Assembly (NCBI RefSeq): GCF_001594015.1
Contig: NZ_LTBC01000005.1
Coordinates: 62,001-126,000, forward strand
Length of the DNA: 64,000 bases
Source: Moorella mulderi DSM 14980
Lineage (GTDB): Bacteria; Bacillota; DSM-521; Neomoorellales; Neomoorellaceae
Direction of reading: 5' to 3'
A program made the translations under genes and the position numbers. Below the pieces are notes generated by a model. The model was not told the DNA's origin. It was given only the letters and a program-made list of their open reading frames with translations, and did no database searches. This document shows positions 45,901-55,874 of this stretch, in pieces (the first letter of the stretch is position 1; each line of letters starts with the position of its first letter).

Positions 45901-48696
45901 ATGGCCAAAACACGCGTCTACGAATTAGCCAAGGAATTACGGGTTTCTAATAAGGATTTAATGGATACCATGGCTCAGCTGGGTATATATACCCGTTCCC
46001 ACATGAGTGTCCTGGAAAACGGGGAAGTAATAAAAATACGCAACCATTACCGGCAAATGTGGCGGGCAGCCAGGGCAGCCAAGCTAAAACAACAACAGGC
46101 ATCACCGGCGACGCCGGTGGCAGAAGCTGTTGCACCGCCCCAGCCGGATGTTGAGAAGGTGGCAGCGACCGGGAAGGCCCAGCATATTACTGAGAAAGCA
46201 GCGACCAGGCAGCCCCAGCAGGGTGCTGAGAAAGCCGCAGTTACCAGGCCCGAAGAGGGTGCTGGGAAGGCGGCAGCAATTACCCCGCTACAGCAGGGTG
46301 CAGAGAAGGCAGGTGCCGGCCAGCCCCAACAGGTTACCGGGAAGGCACCTGCCATGCCGCCGGCAGAGGCAGGGGCTAAGGCCCGGCCGGAAAAAGAGCG
46401 GAAGCTGGCGGGAGGGGAACCTGCCCCTGCTGCAGCCCAACCCGAACGGACCCGGGAACAGGAAGGTAAAGAACGATCCGGCAAGCAGGCGGCCGGGAAC
46501 CAGCAATCCCGGGCTGGCGGGCAGCAAGCTGGCCAACAACCAGGACGGGCTAAGAAACGGCAGGAAGAAGGGCAGGCGCGCCGGCGAGATAATAAAGGCC
46601 AGGAGCAGGAAGGACGCCGGGGCCCGGAGCGGGAGGAGCGGCCGGCCAGGGTTGACCAGCAGGTACAGGTACCAGCCACGGTTGCTGCCCCGCGCCCGGC
46701 AGGTAAAGGAGCCGGCAGGCCGGCTAGAAATAAACAGTTACGTATACCGAAGCCGCCGGAGGCAGTTACCAAGGAGGCGCCGGAAAAGCGGCGGGAACGT
46801 CCTGCGGGTAAGCCGGCTGCCAAACAGGCCGAAACCGGTCGCAACCGCAAGCTGGTTGAGCTTGAACAGCAGCGGGAAGAGCGTTTGCTGCGGCGGGATA
46901 AAGATAAAAATAAGGCTAAGGCCGCCCAGCAGGAAGCGCCCAAAGTCGTCCGCCGGATAACCCTGACGGGTAGTATTACCGTCCAGGAACTGGCAAAAAG
47001 GATCGGCAAAACAGCGGCTGAAGTTATCAAGTTTTTAATGGGCCAGGGCGTAATGGCTACCATTAACCAGGAGCTGGATATAGATACGGCCGCCATTGTC
47101 GCCCAGGAAATGGGTGCCATTGTTGAGGTTAAAGAGGAAAAACCCCTCACTGTCCTGGAAGACTTGCCAGACGATCCCGAAACCCTAAAAGAACGGCCGC
47201 CGGTAGTAACCGTTATGGGCCATGTCGATCACGGCAAGACCTCTTTGCTGGATGCCATCCGGCGCACCAATGTTACGGCCACCGAGGCCGGCGGTATCAC
47301 CCAGCATATCGGGGCCTACCAGGTAAAGGTTAAAAACCGGAAAATCACTTTCCTGGATACTCCCGGCCATGAGGCCTTTACGGCTATGCGGGCCAGGGGC
47401 GCCCAGGCGACGGATATTGCCATCCTGGTGGTGGCTGCCGACGATGGTGTCATGCCCCAGACGGTAGAGGCCATTAACCATGCCAAAGCTGCCGGGGTAC
47501 CCATTGTCGTGGCCATTAATAAAATAGATCGCCCCGACGCCAACCCGGACCGGGTCAAACAGCAGTTGACGGAGTACGGCCTGGTGCCGGAAGAGTGGGG
47601 CGGCGATACCATCATGGTACCCGTCTCAGCCCTCAAAAAGGAGGGCCTGAATGAATTGCTGGAAATGACCTTACTCACGGCCGATATGATGGAACTCAAG
47701 GCCAATCCCAATCGTCCGGCCCGGGGGATTGTCATTGAAGCCCAGTTGGATAAAGGTCGCGGCCCGGTGGCTACCATGCTGGTCCAGAAGGGTACCCTGA
47801 AGGTTGGCGACAACCTGGTAGCCGGTGCGGTTTACGGCCGGGTCAGGGCCATGTTTGACGATAAGGGCGAGCGGGTAAAGAGCGCCGAGCCCTCCATGCC
47901 GGTGGAAGTCCTGGGTCTTTCCGAGTTACCCCAGGCCGGTGACATTTTCCAGGTGGTAGAGGATGAAAAGCTGGCCCGCCAGATTGCTACCTTGCGCCAG
48001 GAAGAACGGCGCCAGGAAGAATTAAAGGCAGCCGGTAAGACCTCCCTGGATGACCTGTTCAAGCAGATGGAAGCCGGCGAAGTTAAAGAACTTAATCTGG
48101 TGGTCAAAGGAGACGTCCAGGGTTCGGTGGAGGCCCTGAGGGCGGCCCTGGAGCAATTGTCTACCAGCGAAGTTAAAGTTAGTATCATTCATGGCGGCGT
48201 CGGTGCCATTACCGAAACCGATGTCATGCTGGCCGCAGCTTCTAAAGCCATTATCATCGGCTTTAACGTCCGCCCGGATGCCAACGCCCGGAGGGCGGCG
48301 GAAGAGGCAGGGGTAGAAATCCGTCTCTACCGGGTGATCTACGAGATTATCGACGAGGTTAAAGCTGCCATGACCGGTCTCCTGGAACCGGTGAAACGGG
48401 AAGTGGTCCTGGGCCGGGCCGAAGTACGGGCTACCTTTAAAGTGCCTAAGGTAGGTACGGTGGCCGGTTGCTTTGTGACCGAAGGCAAGATCCAGAACCG
48501 GGCCCTGGCCCGGGTAATCCGGGACGGGGTGGTGGTCTTTGAAGGCCGCATTGACTCGCTGAAGCGCTTTAAGGATGACGTCCGGGAAGTGGCCCAGGGT
48601 TATGAGTGCGGTATCGGCCTGGAAAAATTTAACGACATTAAGGAAGGCGACGTTATCGAAGCCTATATGATAGAAGAGGTTAAACGGGAACTGTAG
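45901..48696 (+). CDS. infB: translation initiation factor IF-2
   Basis: IF-2 brings fMet-tRNA to the ribosome. The 931-residue protein has an N-terminal IF2N domain (1-60). A long low-complexity Ala/Gln/Lys/Arg-rich stretch follows (about 65-345), with imprecise repeats of a GAEKA-type unit. After a second IF2N domain (about 350-400) comes the GTPase domain with GHVDHGKT at 440-447, DTPGHEAF and NKID. The C-terminal domains follow. Confidence 0.96.
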   Translation: MAKTRVYELAKELRVSNKDLMDTMAQLGIYTRSHMSVLENGEVIKIRNHYRQMWRAARAAKLKQQQASPATPVAEAVAPPQPDVEKVAATGKAQHITEKAATRQPQQGAEKAAVTRPEEGAGKAAAITPLQQGAEKAGAGQPQQVTGKAPAMPPAEAGAKARPEKERKLAGGEPAPAAAQPERTREQEGKERSGKQAAGNQQSRAGGQQAGQQPGRAKKRQEEGQARRRDNKGQEQEGRRGPEREERPARVDQQVQVPATVAAPRPAGKGAGRPARNKQLRIPKPPEAVTKEAPEKRRERPAGKPAAKQAETGRNRKLVELEQQREERLLRRDKDKNKAKAAQQEAPKVVRRITLTGSITVQELAKRIGKTAAEVIKFLMGQGVMATINQELDIDTAAIVAQEMGAIVEVKEEKPLTVLEDLPDDPETLKERPPVVTVMGHVDHGKTSLLDAIRRTNVTATEAGGITQHIGAYQVKVKNRKITFLDTPGHEAFTAMRARGAQATDIAILVVAADDGVMPQTVEAINHAKAAGVPIVVAINKIDRPDANPDRVKQQLTEYGLVPEEWGGDTIMVPVSALKKEGLNELLEMTLLTADMMELKANPNRPARGIVIEAQLDKGRGPVATMLVQKGTLKVGDNLVAGAVYGRVRAMFDDKGERVKSAEPSMPVEVLGLSELPQAGDIFQVVEDEKLARQIATLRQEERRQEELKAAGKTSLDDLFKQMEAGEVKELNLVVKGDVQGSVEALRAALEQLSTSEVKVSIIHGGVGAITETDVMLAAASKAIIIGFNVRPDANARRAAEEAGVEIRLYRVIYEIIDEVKAAMTGLLEPVKREVVLGRAEVRATFKVPKVGTVAGCFVTEGKIQNRALARVIRDGVVVFEGRIDSLKRFKDDVREVAQGYECGIGLEKFNDIKEGDVIEAYMIEEVKREL
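46140..46370 (+). repeat. degenerate repeats in the IF-2 linker
   Basis: Units encoding [15 protein letters not shown] and QQVTGKA recur about every 15-20 codons. They reflect expansion of a flexible linker rather than a separate element. Confidence 0.5.
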
Positions 48697-48709
48697 GGAG
48701 GCGATGGCC

Positions 48710-49078
48710 GTGGCGCTGCGGGTTGAGCGGGTTGCCGAACAGATGAAAAAGGAAATTGCCCAGATTTTGCGGGATGAATTAAAGGATCCCCGCCTGGAAA
48801 GCGGGCTGGTTACGGTTACGGGGGTAGAGCTTTCCAACGATCTCCACTATGCTAAAGTATACGTCAGCATCTACGGGGATGAAGCCCAAAAGAGTGAGGT
48901 CATGGAAGGCCTGGCTCGGGCAACGAGCTTTGTACGGCGGGAAATCGGCCAGCGCCTGAGCCTGCGTTATACTCCGGAAATTACCTTTAAATTTGATGCT
49001 TCCATTGAGCACGGCGATCATATCAACAGGTTGCTGGCGCGCGTCAAGGCAGAGGAGCAGGGGCATGACGGCCATTGA
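48710..49078 (+). CDS. rbfA: ribosome-binding factor A
   Basis: RbfA matures the 30S subunit, mainly the 16S rRNA 5' end. The 122-residue protein has the KH-like fold pattern (RVERVAEQMKKEIAQIL, DPRLESGLVTVTGVELSNDL). GTG 48710 lies 8 bases after GGGAGG; ATG 48704 is too close to that ribosome site. The YlxP gene that often precedes rbfA is missing. Confidence 0.95.
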   Translation: MALRVERVAEQMKKEIAQILRDELKDPRLESGLVTVTGVELSNDLHYAKVYVSIYGDEAQKSEVMEGLARATSFVRREIGQRLSLRYTPEITFKFDASIEHGDHINRLLARVKAEEQGHDGH

Positions 49079-50027
49079 AAGTATAGCTGCCGCCCTGGCC
49101 GCGTCCCGGGATGTAGCCGTTGTCTCCCATATTATCCCCGATGGGGATTGCCTGGGTTCCACCCTGGCCCTGGCCCTGGCCCTGCGGCAGCGGGGTACAA
49201 GGGCAGTGGCCGTTAACGCCGACCCGGTACCGGATATGTTTCAGTTTTTGCCCGGCCAGGAAACCATCATCCCACCAGAGAAGGTAACTGAGGTACCGCC
49301 GCTGCTGGTAATGGTTGACAGTACCGACATGGAGCGGGCCGGGGAAGGCTTCAGCCAGTGGCGGCAAAAAACCAAAATGGTAATTAACATCGATCACCAT
49401 GTCAGCAATACCCGTTTCGGGGACCTGAACCTGGTGGATAGCCGGGCGGCAGCAACGGCCGAGTTAATCTATGCCGTCCTGGAAAAAATCCCGGTAACCA
49501 TTACGCCGGCAATAGCTACCTGTCTTTATACAGCCCTGGCTACCGACACCGGCTCTTTCCAGTACGAGAATTGTACGGCTACGACCATGCGCCTAGCAGC
49601 GAGACTGATGGAGCAGGGGGCGGATTTGTCCCTGATCAGGGAATATCTCTGGGAAAGGAAGCCCCTGGCCAGTATCCGGTTGCTGGCGGCAGTTTTACCC
49701 ACCCTGACCCTGGCCTATGACGGCAGGGTAGCGTGGCTGACGGTATCCAGGGCCGCGTTAGAGGCCGCCGGTGCCCGGCCGGAACACGCCGAGGGACTGG
49801 TAAATTACCCGCGCAGCATTGCCGGCGTTGAGGTAGGCCTGCTCTTCCGGGAATTGCCTGACGGCCTCGTGAAGGTCAGTTTACGCTCTAAAAAAATTGT
49901 TGACGTTAACGCAGTAGCCGCCCGCTTTGGCGGCGGCGGCCACCGCCGCGCTGCCGGCTGTACGATTAGAGGTGATCTTGATACAGTTGTAACCATGGTT
50001 GTAGCAGCAGCAGGTGAGGCACTTTAA
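49065..50027 (+). CDS. nrnA: DHH-family oligoribonuclease / pAp phosphatase NrnA
   Basis: NrnA degrades very short RNA and dephosphorylates pAp. The 320-residue protein has the DHH domain with HIIPDGDCLGS and IDHHVSN (the DHH motif). The C-terminal DHHA1 domain has FGGGGHRRAAG. ATG 49065 overlaps the end of rbfA; the upstream open frame from 48993 is within rbfA. The stop overlaps the truB start. Confidence 0.94.
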   Translation: MTAIESIAAALAASRDVAVVSHIIPDGDCLGSTLALALALRQRGTRAVAVNADPVPDMFQFLPGQETIIPPEKVTEVPPLLVMVDSTDMERAGEGFSQWRQKTKMVINIDHHVSNTRFGDLNLVDSRAAATAELIYAVLEKIPVTITPAIATCLYTALATDTGSFQYENCTATTMRLAARLMEQGADLSLIREYLWERKPLASIRLLAAVLPTLTLAYDGRVAWLTVSRAALEAAGARPEHAEGLVNYPRSIAGVEVGLLFRELPDGLVKVSLRSKKIVDVNAVAARFGGGGHRRAAGCTIRGDLDTVVTMVVAAAGEAL

Positions 50028-50941
50028 TGGTAACGGGTTTTATTAACGTTTTAAAGCCTCCCGGCCTTACTTCCCACGATGTCGTCCAGAACCTGCGCCG
50101 CCTTTTAAAGGAACGGAGGATTGGCCATGGCGGCACCCTGGACCCCATGGCCGCCGGGGTGCTGCCGGTAGCTGTGGGGAAAGCCACCCGTTTACTGGAA
50201 TATATCCAGGCGGGGGGCAAAGCCTACCGGGCGGAGTTTATCCTGGGGCTCAAAACTGATACCCAGGATCTCGGCGGCCGGGTCCTGGCCAGGCCGGGTT
50301 GCCCGGGCTTAAAGCTCGAGGAACTCCAGGCGGCGGCCCGGCGTTTTACCGGTACCATCAGCCAGATACCTCCCATGGTTGCGGCGGTTCATTACCAGGG
50401 CCGCCGCCTCTATGAACTGGCCCGGGAGGGACAGGAGGTAGAACGGCCGGCCCGCCGGGTGACCATCGAGAATTTCCAGGTGCTTAAAGCGTGGCCGGAC
50501 GGGCCGTTCTTCCGGGTGATGGCAGATATTACCTGTTCCAAAGGCACCTATATCCGTACCCTGGGAGCCGACTGGGGTGATTACCTGGGTTACGGGGCTA
50601 CCCTGGCCTTCTTGCTCCGCACCCGCGCCGGCGGTTTTAAACTAGAAGAGGCCTGGACCCTGGAAGAAATAGCGGCTCAGGTGGCCGGGGGCAACGGGGA
50701 TTTTCTCCTGCCGCCGGCAGCGGGTCTTACCCACCTGCCGGTAATTACCGTCAGGGAAAAGGCCATCAAAGCAGTGGCCAATGGCGCTGCCATCGACCCG
50801 GCTGACTGCATTCAGGTACCGGCACTCCGGCCGGGTAGCCTGGCCCGCCTGGAAACTCCCGCTGGAGTTCTCCTGGCCGTAGCCAGGGTGGTGCCAAAAG
50901 GTGAAGTATATTGCTTTAAACCCGACAAGGTTCTGAAGTAA
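50027..50941 (+). CDS. truB: tRNA pseudouridine-55 synthase
   Basis: TruB makes pseudouridine 55 in the T-loop of tRNA. The 304-residue protein has the catalytic Asp at residue 39 in GHGGTLDPMAAGVLPV, YRAEFILGLKTDTQD, and the C-terminal PUA-like part. ATG overlaps the nrnA stop by one base. Confidence 0.96.
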   Translation: MVTGFINVLKPPGLTSHDVVQNLRRLLKERRIGHGGTLDPMAAGVLPVAVGKATRLLEYIQAGGKAYRAEFILGLKTDTQDLGGRVLARPGCPGLKLEELQAAARRFTGTISQIPPMVAAVHYQGRRLYELAREGQEVERPARRVTIENFQVLKAWPDGPFFRVMADITCSKGTYIRTLGADWGDYLGYGATLAFLLRTRAGGFKLEEAWTLEEIAAQVAGGNGDFLLPPAAGLTHLPVITVREKAIKAVANGAAIDPADCIQVPALRPGSLARLETPAGVLLAVARVVPKGEVYCFKPDKVLK

Positions 50942-50953
50942 AGGGGTAAAGCG

Positions 50954-51916
50954 ATGCAGGTATGGCAGGGAATGCCTGAAGGGGAAATAGCTAGAGACTG
51001 TTACCTGGCCCTTGGAAATTTCGATGGCGTCCACCGGGGTCACCAGCATTTAATTGGCAGTATTATCCAGAAAGCCAGGACGAGGGGGAAGCCGGCAGTA
51101 GTTATTACCTTTTCACCCCATCCCGCCCAGGTACTCTGTGATAATCCGCCGGGCCTTTTAACGACCAGGGCCAGGAAGGAAAAGTTAATAGCTGCCCTGG
51201 GAGTCGACTTTTTGTTCTTCCTGCCCTTTACCAGGGAACTGGCCCAGCTACCGCCTGAAACCTTTGTGCGGGATATTCTCTGGCCCCATTTTCAACCGCG
51301 GCTGGTGGCCGTGGGCTTTAATTTTACCTTTGGTCACCGGGGCGCCGGTACACCGGCTTTATTGCGCCGGCTGGGAGAGGAACTTGGTTTTAAGGTAGAA
51401 GTAATGGCCCCGGTAACCTACGAAGGGTTAACCGTCAGCAGTACCGCCATCCGTAACGCCCTCGACCGGGGGGACATTCCCCTCGCCAGGAATCTCCTGG
51501 GTTACTGGCCGGTCCTGGCCGGTACCGTCGTTGGTGGCGACCGGCGCGGTCGTGAACTCGGTTTTCCAACTGCCAACCTGGCCGTACCGCCGGAAGTCAA
51601 GCTGCCGGCATGGGGAGTTTACGCCTGCCTGGCCCGCTTCCAGGACCAGGTGCGCCAGGCTGTAGTCAATATCGGCCGCCGCCCCACTTTCGGACCCGCC
51701 CTGCCGGCAACCATTGAAGCCCATTTGCTGGACTTTGAGGGTAACCTCTATGGCCAGGAAGTAGAACTTGAGTTGCGCGCTTTCTTACGCCCGGAGCGCA
51801 AATTTGCCTCTCCCCAGGAATTAGTAGCCCAGTTACAGGAAGATAGCGCCAGGGCGCGAGAGTTTTTGAGCGGCGATAGTTTGTTTACCTCCCAGCCCTG
51901 CGACAGGCAGGCGTAA
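50954..51916 (+). CDS. ribF: bifunctional riboflavin kinase / FMN adenylyltransferase
   Basis: RibF makes FMN and then FAD. The 320-residue protein has the adenylyltransferase domain with NFDGVHRGHQHLI (HxGH-type motif) and STAIRNAL. The C-terminal riboflavin kinase domain (about residues 185-305) has GDRRGRELGFPTANL. It lies 12 bases after truB, as in other Firmicutes. Confidence 0.95.
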   Translation: MQVWQGMPEGEIARDCYLALGNFDGVHRGHQHLIGSIIQKARTRGKPAVVITFSPHPAQVLCDNPPGLLTTRARKEKLIAALGVDFLFFLPFTRELAQLPPETFVRDILWPHFQPRLVAVGFNFTFGHRGAGTPALLRRLGEELGFKVEVMAPVTYEGLTVSSTAIRNALDRGDIPLARNLLGYWPVLAGTVVGGDRRGRELGFPTANLAVPPEVKLPAWGVYACLARFQDQVRQAVVNIGRRPTFGPALPATIEAHLLDFEGNLYGQEVELELRAFLRPERKFASPQELVAQLQEDSARAREFLSGDSLFTSQPCDRQA

Positions 51917-51990
51917 CCACCCGCAGGGCCATGGCGTAAAATATACTGCGGCGAATCCAAAAATTTACCGTGGCTAGATTGGGGCTGGGA

Positions 51991-52215
51991 ATGATGAAGG
52001 TAGTGATTACTGCCCACGCCAGGAAACGCCTGCAGGACTTACGCCAGGAACAGATTAATGAGCATGATATCCGGGTAGCAGCTAGAAGCATCCCCGGCCA
52101 TATACCCACGGCCACCCGTTTCCGGGGTTTTATGGCAGCTTCCGGGCGCCCCTTTGACCTGGTGGTGAAAGATGTGCTGGCCGGGCGTCTGGTGATTACC
52201 ATTATTGGTAAGTAA
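51991..52215 (+). CDS. small DUF4258-like protein of unknown function
   Basis: This 74-residue basic protein starts MMKVVITAHARKRLQDLRQEQI and ends in a beta-strand-rich segment. This resembles DUF4258 proteins, some of which are toxin-like. There is no clear antitoxin beside it. The start could be GTG 51970 or ATG 51991/51994; the ribosome site is weak. It sits between ribF and rpsO. Confidence 0.6.
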   Translation: MMKVVITAHARKRLQDLRQEQINEHDIRVAARSIPGHIPTATRFRGFMAASGRPFDLVVKDVLAGRLVITIIGK

Positions 52216-52235
52216 CAGGCAGGCAAAAGGAATAG

Positions 52236-52264
52236 TTGCGTTTAGTGCCCGGTAGGCCTATAAT
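52236..52264 (+). promoter_or_regulatory. promoter of rpsO
   Basis: TTGCGT (52236-52241) and TATAAT (52259-52264) are 17 bases apart, a strong sigma-A-type promoter about 90 bases before rpsO. The leader may carry an S15-binding structure, but I cannot define it by eye. Confidence 0.75.
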
Positions 52265-52352
52265 ATAGTTAATGAACCCGAGGCGAGGATTAGCGAAGCT
52301 CCGACGCTTTTCTTGGCCGGTTGGGGATTTTAAGGAGAAGGAGGTGACGCCG

Positions 52353-52622
52353 ATGGCCCTGGATCCAGCTAAAAAAAGGGAAATCATCGCCCGCTACCAG
52401 CAGCATGAAAATGATACCGGCTCACCGGAAGTCCAGATTGCCATCCTGACGGAACGCATCAACCACCTGACGGAACACCTGAAGGTGCACCACAAGGACC
52501 ATCACTCACGCCGGGGTTTGCTGAAAATGGTTGGTCAACGCCGTGGTTTACTTAACTACCTGCGGGACAACGATATTGAGCGTTACCGGCAAATTGTTGA
52601 TGCCCTGGGTTTAAGGCGGTAA
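52353..52622 (+). CDS. rpsO: 30S ribosomal protein S15
   Basis: S15 binds the central domain of 16S rRNA. The 89-residue protein is the normal length, with [19 protein letters not shown] and [22 protein letters not shown] 52353 follows GGAGGTGACGCCG; the frame is open upstream to 52272 but without support. pnp follows after a terminator. Confidence 0.96.
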   Translation: MALDPAKKREIIARYQQHENDTGSPEVQIAILTERINHLTEHLKVHHKDHHSRRGLLKMVGQRRGLLNYLRDNDIERYRQIVDALGLRR

Positions 52623-52629
52623 TTTTAAG

Positions 52630-52656
52630 GGGAGCGGTCAGGCCGCTCCCTTTTTT
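52630..52656 (+). terminator. intrinsic terminator of rpsO
   Basis: GGGAGCGG (52630-52637) pairs with CCGCTCCC (52643-52650) over five bases and is followed by six T bases. Confidence 0.92.
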
Positions 52657-52681
52657 AATGAGTTCTTAACAGTATTTAAGG

Positions 52682-52714
52682 CGACATTGGAAGGAAATAC
52701 TATAACAAATGTCG
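52682..52714 (+). promoter_or_regulatory. inverted repeat in the pnp leader
   Basis: CGACATT (52682-52688) and AATGTCG (52708-52714) flank a TATAAC that could be a -10 box, though no good -35 is seen. It may be the pnp promoter/operator or a leader hairpin. Confidence 0.3.
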
Positions 52715-52765
52715 AATAGATTAAAGTTTATTAATGGCATATTTTAAGGAGGCTACTTAAAACTA

Positions 52766-55003
52766 ATGCAAGGGGTATTACGGAAGACCCTCACCATTGC
52801 CGGCCGGGATTTAATCCTGGAAACCGGCCGGCTGGCCCGCCAGGCCGGTGGTGCCGTCCTGGTAACTTACGGCGGTACCATGGTGCTGGTCACGGCCACG
52901 GCTTCAGCTGAACCGCGGGAAGGAATCGATTTTTTCCCCCTGACGGTTGATTACGAAGAAAGGCTTTATGCTGCCGGCAAAATCCCGGGCGGTTTTATTA
53001 AACGGGAAGGCCGTCCCAGCGAAAAGGCCATCCTCTCGGCCCGGTTGATTGACCGGCCCATCCGGCCCTTATTTCCCAAGTATTATCGTAACGACGTCCA
53101 TATCGTAGCTACGGTCTTATCGGTAGATCAAGATTGCCCGCCCAATGTGGCCGGTATCATCGGCGCTTCGGCCGCCCTGACTATTTCGTCCATTCCCTTT
53201 GCCGGCCCCATAGGCGCAGTAAGTGTGGGTTTAATCGACAACAAGCCGGTTATCAACCCGACCCTGGCTGAAGACGAAAAAAGTTCTTTAAACCTGGTAG
53301 TAGCCGGTACGGATACGGCTATTATGATGGTTGAAGCAGGGGCTAAAGAGGTTCCCGAGGACCTGCTGCTGGAATGTATCATGCAGGCCCATGAAGAGAT
53401 TAAACGTATTGTTGCTTTTATCAATGATTTCCGCGCTGAGGCCTTAGAGCTGGGCCTGGCCAAAGAAAAGCAGGAAGTGGTTGAACCCCGCCTGGATCCT
53501 GAACTGGAAAGCCAGGTCCGGGAGATTGCCACCCCGCGCCTGCGGGAAGCCATTTACACCAGCCGCGATGAGAAGCTCGTCAAGCAGGAAAGGGAAAGGC
53601 GGCTGGAAGCCTGCCGGGAAGAAATCAAGAACCTGGTGCTGGCCGGCAAAGAAGAGATGCTGGCGGAGCACCCGGAGGTACCCCGCCTGGTCAATGATTT
53701 AATTACCAAAATAGAGAAGGAAATTGTCCGGAGAATGATCCTTACCGAAGGCGTCAGGATCGACGGCCGCGCCCTGGATGAGATCCGGCCCATTACCTGT
53801 GAAGTAGGGGTATTGAGCCGCACCCATGGTTCGGGGCTGTTTACCCGGGGCGAAACCCAGGTATTAACGGTAACTACCCTGGGCCCCATCAGTGATGAGC
53901 AGATCCTGGACGACCTGGGGGTCGACGAGTCCAAGCGCTATATGCACCATTATAACTTCCCGCCCTACAGTGTCGGGGAAGCGCGGCCCATCCGTGCCCC
54001 CGGGCGCCGGGAAATCGGCCACGGTGCCCTGGCGGAACGGGCCCTAGAACCCATGATCCCCCTGGAAGAAGAATTTCCCTATGCCATTCGCCTGGTTTCC
54101 GAGGTCCTGGGTTCCAATGGATCCACTTCCATGGGCAGCGTCTGCGGCAGCACCCTGGCCCTCATGGATGCCGGTGTGCCCATTAAGGCGCCGGTGGCCG
54201 GGGTGGCCATGGGCCTGGTCAAGGAGGGGGACCAGGTGGCTATACTTACGGACATCCAGGGGATTGAGGATGCCCTGGGAGATATGGATTTTAAAGTTGC
54301 GGGCACCAAAAACGGGATTACGGCCCTGCAGATGGATATTAAAATTCCCGGCATAGACCGGGCCATTTTAGAACGGGCCCTGGAACAGGCCCGGCGGGGA
54401 CGCCTGTTCATCCTGGAGAAGATCCTGGCCACCATCCCGGAACCGCGGCCGGAGCTTTCCCCCTATGCCCCCAGGATGCTGACCATGACCATTGATCCCG
54501 ATAAAATCCGGGATATCATCGGCCCGGGTGGCAAGATTATCAAAAAGATTATTGAAGAAACCGGCGTGGAGATTGATGTCGAAGACGACGGCCGCATCTT
54601 TATCGCTTCTACCGATGCCGCCAATGGGAGACGGGCGGTAGAGATTATCGAAGCCCTGACCCAGGAAGTGGAAACGGGTAAAGTATATAACGGTAAGGTA
54701 ACCAGGATAACTGATTTTGGTGCCTTTGTAGAAGTCATCCCTGGAGTCCTGGGCATGCCCGGCAAAGAGGGCCTGGTGCACATCTCCCAGCTGGCCAATG
54801 AACGGGTGGAAAAGGTGGAAGACGTGGTCCAGGAGGGCGACTATATCCTGGTCAAGGCCATTGGCTTTGATCCCCAGGGCCGGCTTAAACTTTCCCGTAA
54901 AGAAGCCCTGCAGCAGGCGGTTGCTGAAGGGGGCGGGCGCCATTTTCGCCGGCAGGGCCGGGAAGGTGGTAACCGGAGCTTTAACACCCGGCGGCCGCGC
55001 TAG
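52766..55003 (+). CDS. pnp: polyribonucleotide nucleotidyltransferase (PNPase)
   Basis: PNPase degrades RNA 3' to 5' with phosphate. The 745-residue protein has two RNase PH-like domains (about 1-230 and 310-545; [17 protein letters not shown] and [22 protein letters not shown]). A KH domain (about 560-610, [12 protein letters not shown]) and an S1 domain (about 625-695) follow, with a basic Arg/Gly-rich tail. It has ribosome site AAGGAGG. Confidence 0.97.
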   Translation: MQGVLRKTLTIAGRDLILETGRLARQAGGAVLVTYGGTMVLVTATASAEPREGIDFFPLTVDYEERLYAAGKIPGGFIKREGRPSEKAILSARLIDRPIRPLFPKYYRNDVHIVATVLSVDQDCPPNVAGIIGASAALTISSIPFAGPIGAVSVGLIDNKPVINPTLAEDEKSSLNLVVAGTDTAIMMVEAGAKEVPEDLLLECIMQAHEEIKRIVAFINDFRAEALELGLAKEKQEVVEPRLDPELESQVREIATPRLREAIYTSRDEKLVKQERERRLEACREEIKNLVLAGKEEMLAEHPEVPRLVNDLITKIEKEIVRRMILTEGVRIDGRALDEIRPITCEVGVLSRTHGSGLFTRGETQVLTVTTLGPISDEQILDDLGVDESKRYMHHYNFPPYSVGEARPIRAPGRREIGHGALAERALEPMIPLEEEFPYAIRLVSEVLGSNGSTSMGSVCGSTLALMDAGVPIKAPVAGVAMGLVKEGDQVAILTDIQGIEDALGDMDFKVAGTKNGITALQMDIKIPGIDRAILERALEQARRGRLFILEKILATIPEPRPELSPYAPRMLTMTIDPDKIRDIIGPGGKIIKKIIEETGVEIDVEDDGRIFIASTDAANGRRAVEIIEALTQEVETGKVYNGKVTRITDFGAFVEVIPGVLGMPGKEGLVHISQLANERVEKVEDVVQEGDYILVKAIGFDPQGRLKLSRKEALQQAVAEGGGRHFRRQGREGGNRSFNTRRPR

Positions 55004-55071
55004 CGGGCAAGTCTGATTATGGCCGGGCGGGCATATACATTGATCAGTACGCTATAAAGGTGGTGCGGTCA

Positions 55072-55788
55072 ATGTATGTGCTCTACTACCGGCGGCAGTG
55101 GCTGCGGCGGTTAGGGGTTTTACTGGCCCTGGGGTTATTGCTTGCCTTAAGTTTTACAGCCTGGCGCTGGCTTAGGGGAGGAGCAGTACCGGCCATGAAA
55201 ACCCAGCCCATTTACCAGGGTGACCCGGGACGCAAGGCCGTGGCCCTGACCTTTACCATTGACTGGGGCGAAGAATACCTGCCGGCCATTTTGGCGGCCC
55301 TGCAGCAGGCCGGGGCGCGGGCCACCTTCTTTCCCACCGGCCAGTGGGCCGTCCGCCACCCGGACCTGGTGCAGCAGATGCTGGCCGGCGGCCATGAAAT
55401 AGGTAACCATGGCCAGAGCCATCCCCATCCCGATAATTTAAGCCGGGAGGAGAACCGCCGCGACATCCAGGCAGGGGAAGCGACCCTGATGGCCATTACC
55501 GGCAAGAAACCTGCCCTCTATTCTCCTCCCTATGGTGAGAGCAAACCCCAGGTGGTGGCAGCGGCTGGGGACCTGGGTTATAAATTTATCATGTGGACCA
55601 TCAATACGGGGGATTACCTGCCCAACACCAGGCCAGATGATATCCTGGCGACGGTAATCCCCAAATGCCAGAACGGTGCCATCGTCCTGCTGCACCCAAC
55701 CGAACCGGCCAGCAAAGCCCTGCCGGAGCTCCTGAAACAACTGCAACAACGGGGCTATGCCCTGGTAACGGTTTCCGAGATCCTTTAA
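55072..55788 (+). CDS. ylxY: polysaccharide deacetylase family protein (YlxY/PdaB-like)
   Basis: This 238-residue protein has an N-terminal signal anchor (about residues 10-33) and a NodB-type domain. The first motif reads TIDWGEE, so only one of the usual two aspartates of TFDDG is kept. The second, NHGQSHPHP, keeps both zinc histidines. The family includes YlxY and PdaB of spore formers. The pnp-ylxY-mlpA order is as in Bacillus. ATG 55072 was chosen; GTG 55063 is also possible. Confidence 0.88.
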   Translation: MYVLYYRRQWLRRLGVLLALGLLLALSFTAWRWLRGGAVPAMKTQPIYQGDPGRKAVALTFTIDWGEEYLPAILAALQQAGARATFFPTGQWAVRHPDLVQQMLAGGHEIGNHGQSHPHPDNLSREENRRDIQAGEATLMAITGKKPALYSPPYGESKPQVVAAAGDLGYKFIMWTINTGDYLPNTRPDDILATVIPKCQNGAIVLLHPTEPASKALPELLKQLQQRGYALVTVSEIL

Positions 55789-55827
55789 AGAAGGTACCCG
55801 TTTTTTATAAGGCCGGTCTTCCCTGGA

Positions 55828-55833
55828 TATAAT
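55828..55833 (+). promoter_or_regulatory. TATAAT -10 box before the dacF-like gene
   Basis: A perfect TATAAT stands about 40 bases before the dacF-like start; the -35 region is poor (TTATAA). Downstream, AATTTTCCGGGGAGT (55850-55864) matches the CodY box at 11 of 15 positions and is weak evidence only. Confidence 0.4.
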
Positions 55834-55874
55834 AACCCCTGTTTAATGAAAATTTTCCGGGGAGTGAAGGCCTG

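Noticed and set aside
46047-47150. 367-codon open frame on the minus strand opposite infB
   Set aside because: It is a shadow of the GC-rich infB linker; its protein is low-complexity Ser/Cys/Arg/Ala with no family features, and infB is certain.
48022-48837. 271-codon minus-strand frame over infB and rbfA
   Set aside because: It crosses two well-supported + strand genes and its peptide has no recognisable family.
55034-55041. TATACATT resembling a sigma-E -10 box before ylxY
   Set aside because: No matching -35 element was found at the right distance, so the match is not enough.
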